Source: Alphaproteobacteria bacterium
GTDB lineage: Bacteria; Pseudomonadota; Alphaproteobacteria; Caulobacterales; Aquidulcibacteraceae
Reading direction: 5' to 3'
Assembly (NCBI GenBank): GCA_016124255.1
Contig: WGOB01000036.1
Coordinates: 1-56,972, forward strand
DNA: 56,972 bases
Shown here: positions 16,811 to 23,161 of the stretch, piece after piece
Position numbering within the stretch: position 1 is the first letter of the stretch
Layout: the number at the start of each line of letters is the position of its first letter
Notes under the pieces: generated by a model
What the model saw: the letters and a program-made list of their open reading frames with translations, nothing else
What the model was told of the DNA's origin: nothing
The model's database searches: none
Program-made: the position numbers and the translations under genes

Positions 16811-17368
16811 TTAGTATCCGCCGCCCAGGATCAGGCCGAGGATCACGCCCGTTGCGACGCCGACCAGCAGGTAGTCGCCGCGGTCGTCGCGCACCCAGTG
16901 ATAGCCGCGCGGCGGATCGTACAGCCGATAGCGGTGATAGTCGCGCACCACGACATAGCGGTCGCGATAGTACCCGGGGACGCGGTCACCGCGCCGCCAG
17001 GCCCGATAGCCCGGCCGATAGGAATGGTGGCGGTAATAGTCCGCGCGCGGCGCGCCCCAATGGAATCGACCATTGTACCAATAGCCGTTGTGCCGGCGCC
17101 GGTCCCAACGGTCCTCGCGCCGATCCCAGCGATCTTCGCGCCGATCCCACCGGTCTTCGCGCCGGTCATACCGGCCGCGATCGTGACGCGCATCGCGGCG
17201 GTCTTCACGGCGGTCCCAGCGATCTTCGCGGTGGTCGCGCCGATCCTCGCGGTAGTCACGACGATCTTCGCGATAATCACGTCGGCCTTGTGCGGCCGCT
17301 TCCGAACTCAAGGCGACCGGCGCTGCGAATGACAGCACGGCCAGCAATGGCAACGCGTATTTCTTCAT
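16811..17368 (-). CDS. RcnB family periplasmic protein with Asp/Arg repeat
   Basis: 185 residues. A Sec signal peptide (MKKYALPLLAVLSFAAPVA, cleavage near residue 27) is followed by a highly charged stretch of about 65 residues built of REDRRDY/DRREDRW heptads, with three near-perfect DRREDRW copies. The RcnB domain comes next (RPGYRAWRRGDRVPGYYRDR, YHRYRLYDPPRGYHWVRDD), then a short hydrophobic tail (LLVGVATGVILGLILGG). RcnB of E. coli is a periplasmic modulator of nickel/cobalt efflux; most homologues are uncharacterised. The ATG at 17368 gives a proper signal peptide. A paralogue lies just upstream on the same strand. Confidence 0.85.
   Translation of the reverse strand: MKKYALPLLAVLSFAAPVALSSEAAAQGRRDYREDRRDYREDRRDHREDRWDRREDRRDARHDRGRYDRREDRWDRREDRWDRREDRWDRRRHNGYWYNGRFHWGAPRADYYRHHSYRPGYRAWRRGDRVPGYYRDRYVVVRDYHRYRLYDPPRGYHWVRDDRGDYLLVGVATGVILGLILGGGY
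17105..17285. repeat. Tandem 21-bp coding repeat in the first RcnB gene
   Basis: Imperfect 21-base units (7 codons) of the type GATCCCAGCGATCTTCGCGC encode the DRREDRW heptads. It is an in-gene repeat, not a CRISPR: the units are contiguous and keep the frame. Such arrays change copy number by slippage, so length may differ between strains. Confidence 0.8.
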
Positions 17369-17505
17369 AGCGTGCAGCTCCGTCTTCATTCCCTTCGAAC
17401 AATTAGCTCGCTCTGAAGGGGTTTGTTCCCTCTCGACGGAGACCATCGCGCACACGCGCTGAACCGCGCCTGAATGAATCGCTCAGCTTGGAACGCCCGC
17501 AGGGT

Positions 17506-17540
17506 GCGGCGCCCGCCGGAGGGAGGATGGCGGGCGCCGC
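17506..17540. other. Strong stem-loop between the two rcnB-like genes
   Basis: A perfect 12-bp inverted repeat, GCGGCGCCCGCC (17506-17517) with GGCGGGCGCCGC (17529-17540), and an 11-base loop. Read on the minus strand the loop is ATCCTCCCTCC, complementary to Shine-Dalgarno sequence. There is no T tract on either side, so it is not a standard terminator. It lies 45 bases after the upstream paralogue's stop and may stabilise its 3' end. Confidence 0.6.
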
Positions 17541-17585
17541 GGAGCGGGATAGACGGGGGGAACGCCTATCCGTGGCGTGCTCTCA

Positions 17586-18035
17586 CTAATTGTTGAGGAG
17601 CACGTTCAAGATGATGCCGGTGGCGACGGCGGCGAGGATGATCTCGCCCGTGTTGGACCGGCGGTACTCGTAGCCGCGCGGGGGCGGCGCGAGCCGGTAG
17701 CGGCGATAGTCCGTCACGCGGGCATAGTGCGCGCGATCCCAGGCCGAGAGCCGCTCGCCGCGGCGCCATTGGCGCTGCTCGTAGCGGAAATCGCGGGCGC
17801 GGGCCTGCGCAGCGGAGGGGGCGCCGCGATAGAACCGGCCATTGGCCCAGAAACCGTTGTGGCGGGCGCCGCGGCGCACTTCACGGCGATCTTCGCGCCG
17901 GTCGTTGCGGTCGTACCGGGCGTTGCGGGCGTACCGGTCGTGGGGGTCGCCGCGGGCGAACGCGGCCGCCGGCGTCGCGGCCAGAGGGGTCAGCACCGTC
18001 GCGGCGACCAGCGCGCTCAACATCGCTTTCTTCAT
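17586..18035 (-). CDS. RcnB family periplasmic protein, second paralogue
   Basis: 149 residues. A signal peptide (KKAMLSALVAATVLTPLAA, cleaved near AAAFA) is followed by a shorter Asp/Arg region (DRYARNARYDRNDRREDRRE), the sequence HNGFWANGRFYRGAP shared with its neighbour, and an RcnB-like end (WRRGERLSAWDRAHYARVTDYRRYRLAPPPRGYEYRR) with a hydrophobic tail. It looks like a tandem duplicate of the gene at 16811 that has diverged and has a shorter repeat. The ATG at 18035 has AAGGAG upstream. Metal or envelope-stress roles are inferred from family only. Confidence 0.82.
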   Translation of the reverse strand: MKKAMLSALVAATVLTPLAATPAAAFARGDPHDRYARNARYDRNDRREDRREVRRGARHNGFWANGRFYRGAPSAAQARARDFRYEQRQWRRGERLSAWDRAHYARVTDYRRYRLAPPPRGYEYRRSNTGEIILAAVATGIILNVLLNN

Positions 18036-18120
18036 AGTCCAGCTCCTTGCCTGCCTCGTTGATTGGCGGCGCCGGTCATCCGGCTGTCCGCCTTCGCCTC
18101 GTTGCGATGGCATGAGGAAT

Positions 18121-18145
18121 AACGGGCGGGACCTGAATCTGTTCT
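18121..18145 (-). promoter_or_regulatory. Possible EcfG-type stress promoter of the second rcnB gene
   Basis: On the minus strand AGAAC and CGTT are separated by 16 bases. This differs by one base from the GGAAC-N16/17-CGTT promoter of the alphaproteobacterial general stress sigma factor. It lies about 85 bases upstream of the ATG. Such short motifs arise by chance, so this is tentative. Confidence 0.3.
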
Positions 18146-18557
18146 GAGTAAACGCGAAAAAATCAGCAGATCAGCAGGGCGTGAAATCTTATACAGGGTT
18201 TGTCTAATGTGTGTCATCCTGTGTCTTGAATAAATAATAGAAGGTCGTCTCCGAAGTGACAACTTGCAACGGTTGACGATGACTTGGTTGTGATCTTGGC
18301 GGCGTAGGCTGGTCGCGCCGTCGGTGCTGATCGCCGCGGCGTGCGGTGCGAGCCGCCGCGCCTGGTCCGCGCCGCCGGCCGGCCATGGTAAATAATCAGT
18401 AGGCTGAATATCCGGGTACGGCTGATCCGGCGTTTACGTTATCTCAAATAAAGCACGGCATTTCATGCGCCTCGCTCGTCTCATGGGAGGCGCGCGGTGG
18501 GGGGAAGCCGAGACGCGAAGACGCGCGACGCTTCCATGGACCAAGGGAGCGGCCGTC
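18146..18557. other. Intergenic region with AT-rich patches
   Basis: About 410 bases without a convincing gene, between the minus-strand RcnB gene and the plus-strand Sel1 gene. It has AT-rich islands (18176-18245 and 18385-18455), unlike its surroundings, and a short direct repeat ATCAGCAG at about 18155-18172. I see no tRNA, terminator or recognisable ncRNA fold by eye. Confidence 0.5.
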
Positions 18558-18830
18558 ATGGCGTTCACAGATATGGAAATCAGGGAAGCGCACGACGCGG
18601 TGACGTCTGGCGCAGCGCACAGCGATCTCTACAAGCTCGGGCTGATCTACTCGACGGGCAACGGCGCCGAAGTCGATCTCGTCGAAGCGCACAAATGGTT
18701 CAATCTGGCCGCGCTGCGCGGGTCGGACGCCGCCAAGGATTGCCGGCGCGAGCTGGCCGATCAGATGACGTCGGCGCAGATCGCGGATGCGCAGCGCGCC
18801 GCGCGCGAATGGCTGAAGAAGCGGCACTGA
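18558..18830 (+). CDS. Sel1-like repeat protein, short
   Basis: 90 residues. It contains one Sel1-type helical repeat (LYKLGLIYSTGNGAEVDLVEAHKWFNLAALRG) and a C-terminal helix (MTSAQIADAQRAAREWLKK). This compact form is common in Alphaproteobacteria and has no known specific function; Sel1 repeats mediate protein contacts. The ATG at 18558 is preceded by GGGAG. A longer frame begins at 18465 but its extra residues are not family-like. Confidence 0.85.
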   Translation: MAFTDMEIREAHDAVTSGAAHSDLYKLGLIYSTGNGAEVDLVEAHKWFNLAALRGSDAAKDCRRELADQMTSAQIADAQRAAREWLKKRH

Positions 18831-18849
18831 TATCCGCTGGTGCGGCGTC

Positions 18850-19659
18850 TCAGAAATGCGCCCCGCGCGTGTTGCGTGCGGTGAGCGCGTCATGCGCCAG
18901 CGCCCGGTCGGCGACCTCCGCCAGCGGCAGGATGTCGAGCTTGAGCGCGCGCGCCTTGCGCAAGAGCGCCCCCAGCGCCCCGGTCGGCGCGCCATGCGCT
19001 GACGGCGCGTTGGCCACATCGCGCATGTAGACGATCATCCAGGCGCGGTCGCGATCGGCCCGGTCGAGCGCGGCGAGCAGCGGATCGAGCGCGGCCCAGC
19101 CAAAGAACGGAAGCGCCTTCAGCTGCGCCATGTCCACGCGGCCGCGATTGAGTCCCGGGCTGCGGCCCCGCGCGGCGACGAAATCCCCCGGCAAGGCGTG
19201 CTTCACGCTTCGGCTCACGCGGCCCTGCGGATAGGCGAAGGTGCGCGGCGTGCGCGAAAGGCCGATGAGCGCCAGTTCAATCGTGTTGCGCGCGCATTGC
19301 GACAGCGCCTCGTCCGCTTCCAGCGCGCGCTCGTCTCTGTGATCGCAGGCGGCGCAGCCGATCTCGTGTCCCGCTCCGGCGAGCCGGCGCACGTCTTCAT
19401 CCGTATAGAGAGCGCCGATCTCGGGATCGACGGCGCCCATGCGCCCGGCGCTCACGAAGAACGTCCCGCGCGCCTCCACGCGCTCCAGCGCCGCCGCACC
19501 GGTCAGCGCCGCGCCTTGGCTGAAGTCGTCGAAGCACAAAGTCAGCGCGCCGCGCGGCAGGCGCAGCGTGCACGGGCGCGCACAATCGCCCCCGCCGACG
19601 CCGGCTGAGAAGGCGGCGCGCAATCTGGCGCCGGGCGATTGAAAGGCGAGGGCGGTCAT
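18850..19659 (-). CDS. Polysaccharide deacetylase family protein with altered metal site
   Basis: 269 residues with the NodB fold. Motif 1 is LTLCFDDFSQGA, which keeps both Asp but has Phe where TFDDG has Gly. Motif 2 is GHEIGCAACDHRD: the second His is kept, but the first metal His of the usual SHTxxH pattern is Ala. A later strand reads RTFAYPQGRVSRS. Loss of a ligand in the Asp-His-His triad suggests changed or absent catalysis. It lies 17 bases downstream of a sugar transferase gene on the same strand, so it probably modifies the glycan which that enzyme initiates, as HfsH does for holdfast in Caulobacter. Confidence 0.85.
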   Translation of the reverse strand: MTALAFQSPGARLRAAFSAGVGGGDCARPCTLRLPRGALTLCFDDFSQGAALTGAAALERVEARGTFFVSAGRMGAVDPEIGALYTDEDVRRLAGAGHEIGCAACDHRDERALEADEALSQCARNTIELALIGLSRTPRTFAYPQGRVSRSVKHALPGDFVAARGRSPGLNRGRVDMAQLKALPFFGWAALDPLLAALDRADRDRAWMIVYMRDVANAPSAHGAPTGALGALLRKARALKLDILPLAEVADRALAHDALTARNTRGAHF

Positions 19660-19676
19660 CGGCGCGCTCCTTCAGT

Positions 19677-21224
19677 TCAGCGATGAGTCATCCGGTCCCC
19701 AAGCAGGACCGGCGCCGTACAGATAAGGATCCAGATGTCGAGCCAGATCGACCCGTGCGCGATATAGTCGAGATCGAGTTCGACGCGCCGGCGCACGGCG
19801 TCGGCGGTGTCGCAAGGCCCGCGCGACCCGTTGATCTGCGCCCACCCGGTGATGCCGGGCCGCACCCGATGGCGATGCGCATAATCGTCGGCGATCCGGG
19901 TGAGCTCCTGGTCGGCGGCGCGCATCGTGACGGCGTGTGGACGCGGGCCGACGAGCGACATGTCGCCCATCAGCACGTTGAACAGCTGCGGCAACTCGTC
20001 GAGGCTGGTCTTGCGCAGGATCGCGCCGAGGCGCGTCACCCGCGGATCGTTCTTTTGCACCTGGCGCAGCGCGCCGTCCTGCGGGGCATGCCGCATGGAC
20101 CGGAACTTCAACACCTGGATGACGCGGTTGTTGAGGCCGTGCCGCGGCTGGCGGAACAGGATCGGGCCGCGGCTGGAAAATTTCACCGCGACCGCCGTCG
20201 CAAGAAGCAGCGGCGAAAGCGCCACGATCAGCGCGGCCGAGACCACGATGTCGAACACGCGCTTCACGAACGCGTACCCTGGACGCGAGAATCCGCCGGA
20301 GACGCAGATCACCGCCGCGTTCTGATCGAGCCGCCGATCGACCACGACGCCCCCCATGTCGCGCTCGACGATGAGGTCCACCCGGTTCGGCAGAACACGC
20401 AGCTTGTTGATCAGCGCGCCCGCACGCTCTTCTGCGCCCGGTCCAAGCGAAACCACGATGCGGTCGATGTCGGGAAGCGCCTTCCAGCGCATGAGGTCGT
20501 CGACGCCGCCGATGACGGGGACGCCCTCGATGCGCTCCGGCGTCCGCGTGGCGCGGTCGTCCACGATCGCGGCGATGGTCAGCCGCCCGGAGCGCCGCGC
20601 GCGCTGGATGAAGCGGCGCGCGGCCTCTGTCGCGCCGACGATGACGGCGGTCTCTGCGAACGCGCCCGCCTTGGCGCTACGGTCGACATAGAACGTAGCC
20701 GCGAGGTGCAGCGCCGCGAGCGCGCACGCCGTCGCCGGCAGGATGAGCGAGAGCGCCGCCGCACTTGTCGCGTCGGGCGCGCTGAACGCGGCGACCACCA
20801 GCGCAGCGATGGCGCCGAGCGCGAGACCCCCGATTGCGTTCTCCGCGCGCCAGCCGCTTGCATGGGCGGCGTAGGCGGAGACGGACCACAGGCCAAGCTT
20901 CAGCGTCAGGAGCGGCAGCGCAAGACGCACCGCGTCGGCGACCGCCATGGCCCCCAGCGACACTTCAGCGCCCCAGCGGGCCACGAAGCCGAGCGCGAGC
21001 GCCAGGAGCGCCCAGTCGAGCGCGGCGATCAGGCGGGCCGCGTCACGGGGCGGAATACGCCGGATCCGGCGCAATTGCGGGTCGGGGAGGGCGGTCTGCG
21101 CGGCCCGTTCCGCGGCCGGCGCGGCTGCGCCCTCCAGCCGCCGCCAGCGGAAGGCGGCGCGGGGGTCGGCGGCGGCCGCACGTCCCGATTTGGCGCGGCG
21201 CGTGAGCGAAAGTGTGGTGAACAT
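19677..21224 (-). CDS. Exopolysaccharide polyprenyl glycosylphosphotransferase (HfsE/WcaJ-like)
   Basis: About 515 residues. The N-terminal half has several hydrophobic helices (residues 65-175), then a Rossmann-like domain (TAVIVGATEAARRFIQRARR). The C-terminal bacterial sugar transferase domain follows: FVKRVFDIVVSAALIVALSP, GPILFRQPRHGLNNR, KFRSMR, DELPQLFNVLMGDMSLVGPRP and RPGITGWAQINGSRG. It should move a sugar-1-phosphate onto undecaprenyl phosphate at the inner membrane, the first step of a capsule, EPS or holdfast polymer. The ATG at 21224 is taken; a GTG 5 codons earlier is possible. The deacetylase gene follows at once. No polymerase or flippase is in the window. Confidence 0.92.
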   Translation of the reverse strand: MFTTLSLTRRAKSGRAAAADPRAAFRWRRLEGAAAPAAERAAQTALPDPQLRRIRRIPPRDAARLIAALDWALLALALGFVARWGAEVSLGAMAVADAVRLALPLLTLKLGLWSVSAYAAHASGWRAENAIGGLALGAIAALVVAAFSAPDATSAAALSLILPATACALAALHLAATFYVDRSAKAGAFAETAVIVGATEAARRFIQRARRSGRLTIAAIVDDRATRTPERIEGVPVIGGVDDLMRWKALPDIDRIVVSLGPGAEERAGALINKLRVLPNRVDLIVERDMGGVVVDRRLDQNAAVICVSGGFSRPGYAFVKRVFDIVVSAALIVALSPLLLATAVAVKFSSRGPILFRQPRHGLNNRVIQVLKFRSMRHAPQDGALRQVQKNDPRVTRLGAILRKTSLDELPQLFNVLMGDMSLVGPRPHAVTMRAADQELTRIADDYAHRHRVRPGITGWAQINGSRGPCDTADAVRRRVELDLDYIAHGSIWLDIWILICTAPVLLGDRMTHR

Positions 21225-21317
21225 CAGCGTTTGCCCCACCCAGGCGAATTGTCCTGGGCGGCTTCGCGCAAAGGCCGTGCCGAAGATGGAGGGACATTAA
21301 CGGTCGTCGCGCGGGCA

Positions 21318-21365
21318 GCCCGCGGCCCTCGAGCGCCCGCGCCGCTTGATCGGCGGCCCGCGGGC
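21318..21365. repeat. Long inverted repeat upstream of tRNA-Ser
   Basis: GCCCGCGG (21318-21325) pairs with CCGCGGGC (21358-21365), and an inner GCCGC/GGCGGC stem lies between them. It sits between the sugar transferase start and the tRNA-Ser gene. There is no T tract. It may be a transcriptional insulator or only a GC-rich cruciform. Confidence 0.4.
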
Positions 21366-21413
21366 GCGTAATCGAAGCCGCTCGTCGGGCGGGCGACCGC
21401 CGCCCCGCGGACC

Positions 21414-21504
21414 GGAGACGTGGCCGAGCGGCTGAAGGCGGCGCCTTGCTAAGGCGTTGTACCTTAACCGGGTACCGAGGGTTCGAATCCCTCCGTCTCC
21501 GCCA
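21414..21504 (+). tRNA. tRNA-Ser (anticodon GCU)
   Basis: Full class II cloverleaf. The acceptor stem is GGAGACG/CGTCTCC, the D-loop region TGGCCGAGCGGCTGAAGGC, and the anticodon stem GCGCC with loop TTGCTAA, giving anticodon GCT (reads AGC/AGU). A long variable arm (TTGTACCTTAACCGGGTACC) is present, as is the T-arm GAGGGTTCGAATCCCTC. CCA is encoded (21502-21504). Class II structure with a long variable arm fits serine. AT-rich DNA typical of an integration scar starts right after it. Confidence 0.97.
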
Positions 21505-21863
21505 GCGACAGTATATAATGTACTGAAATTATTTAGTATTTTGTCGGTCGTGTGACCAGACGCGTCTCTTTACCCGCCACCCTACCCACACAAAGTGGGG
21601 ATGATCGAGCGCTGTTCTTCACGGAAAAAGTTCTGAGTTCGACGGAGTCCGCACAAGGTCGCGCTCGTTCGAGACAGGCTGGGGCGTCGGGCGGCGGCGG
21701 ATGGTTGCTCATGACTTGGTAACCTGCCGGTCGCGGGATGGGCCGATGGAACGCCGTTCACGACCAGCCCCATGACCGACTCCCACGTCCCGTGGAAATG
21801 GACGCGGCGCTTTGCCGTGGGGCTCACCATTTCCGTCGCCGCGTTTTCACCACCGCCGAAGGC
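21505..21863. other. AT-rich junction next to tRNA-Ser with integrase-leader-like motif
   Basis: About 360 bases without an intact gene. The first 60 bases are AT-rich (for example AGTATATAATGTACTGAAAT). At 21565-21589 lies TCTCTTTACCCGCCACCCTACCCAC (split here only by description: a TACCC-N5-CCCTACCCAC core). It closely resembles the stretch upstream of the integrase start at 36665-36688. It looks like the scar of an integrated element whose integrase was lost, leading into a broken peptidase gene. Confidence 0.45.
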
Positions 21864-22241
21864 ATGTTGGCCAAGCACACCGGCACCGGCGAGTTCGATG
21901 CGCCCGATCGCGCCGTGGCGCTCGTCGGCGCGCGCGATTACGGCCGCTACGCCTCACGCGACCTCGGCACGCTACCGGTCGATTTCCTCTCCACGGTCGA
22001 CATCACCAACGGCAATTCCGGCTCCGCGACGCTCAACGCGCGCGGCGAGTTCGTCGGCCTCGCGTTCGACGGCACCCTCGACGGCGTCATCTCGGATTGG
22101 TGGTACGAAGCGCCGATCAACCGCACCATCCACGTCGACAGCCGCTATATGCTCTGGGTGATGGATCGGGTCGACGGCGCCCAGCGTCTCCTGACAGAGA
22201 TGGACGTGCCGCGAGATGACGCGCGCGCCAGCGTCGAATGA
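21864..22241 (+). pseudogene. C-terminal remnant of an S46 family dipeptidyl-peptidase
   Basis: About 125 residues that match only the end of S46 peptidases (DPP7/DPP11 type, normally about 700 residues): TGTGEFDAP, LPVDFLSTVDITNGNSGSAT (with the catalytic Ser in GNSGS), LNARGEFVGLAFDGT, SDWWYEAPINRTIHVDSRYM and WVMDRVDGAQRLL. The rest of the peptidase, including the His and Asp of the triad, is missing. The frame is open from 21738, but residues before the match are not S46-like. The break point lies beside the tRNA-Ser scar, so an insertion or deletion there probably destroyed the gene. Confidence 0.8.
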
Positions 22242-22471
22242 CTCGGCCGAGAGTGTCGCATGACGACTCCGCAGGTCGCCCGTGTGAATCGCCATTTACG
22301 CCACTGCCGGGCGTCTTTGCACGGTAGACGAGGCCGTCCGCTGCGCGCGCAAGCCGCCAGTCTCCGCCGCCGCCGATTTCACGCGACCGCGAGCGTCGTT
22401 CTTGGCCGCTATTCCCGCCGCTGTGTTTGGTGAGCAGGATCGTCTTCAACTCGCCGAACGCGGTCATTCGA

Positions 22472-23161
22472 TCATCCCCCTAGCCGGTAGCCGTAGCCTT
22501 GCTCGGAGAGGAGCAGCGTCGGGTTCTTGGGATCGTCTTCGATCTTGTCGCGAAGTTGGCCGATGTAGACGCGCAGATAGCGGATGTCGGCGTCTTGCGC
22601 GCCCCACACGGCGCTGAGAAGGCTCTCATGCGCAACGGGCTCGCCGGCGCGGACGGCAAGCTCGGCGAGCAGATCGAATTCCTTGCGCGTGAGCTTCACG
22701 TCGGCGCCCGCCTTCGACACGTTGCGGCGAGCGAGATCGATCGTCAGATCGCCAACGGTGATGATCGGCGCGGCGCCTCGCATCTGCACCGCGTGGCGCA
22801 GCGCCGATCGAATGCGCGCAAAGAGCTCCGCCAACCCGAACGGCTTGGTCACATAATCGTCCGCGCCGAGATCGAGCGCGCGCACTTTGGAGGCTTCATC
22901 GCCCCGCGCCGTCAGGACGATGATCGGCGTCAGATCTCCGCGTGCGCGCAGTTCCGAAAGAAGCGTCAATCCGTCCGCATCAGGAAGACCCAGATCGAGG
23001 ATGATGAGGGCCGGCGCCGCCGCCGTGAGATGCTGGCGCGCCGAGGTGACGCTGCCGGATTCGTCCGGCGCATAGCCTTCGGCCTTGAGGCTTGCGACAA
23101 TCGAGTGGCGCAGCGCCTTGTCATCCTCCACGACCAGGACACGGCGCGCAGCGGCGCTCAT
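22472..23161 (-). CDS. kdpE: KdpE, response regulator of the potassium operon
   Basis: 229 residues of OmpR type. The receiver domain has the acidic pair VVEDDKALR, the phospho-acceptor Asp in IILDLGLPDADG (residue 56), Thr in VLTARGD and Lys in YVTKPFG. The winged-helix output domain ends SLLSAVWGAQDADIRYLRVYIGQLRDKIE and SEQGYGYRLGG. Once phosphorylated by KdpD it activates kdp expression under potassium limitation. The ATG overlaps the kdpD stop (TGATG), so translation is coupled; a GTG one codon earlier is possible. Confidence 0.96.
   Translation of the reverse strand: MSAAARRVLVVEDDKALRHSIVASLKAEGYAPDESGSVTSARQHLTAAAPALIILDLGLPDADGLTLLSELRARGDLTPIIVLTARGDEASKVRALDLGADDYVTKPFGLAELFARIRSALRHAVQMRGAAPIITVGDLTIDLARRNVSKAGADVKLTRKEFDLLAELAVRAGEPVAHESLLSAVWGAQDADIRYLRVYIGQLRDKIEDDPKNPTLLLSEQGYGYRLGG

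Noticed and set aside
17105-17285. Repeat array that could be mistaken for CRISPR
   Set aside because: Units are contiguous without spacers and encode heptads inside an RcnB gene; no cas genes are present.
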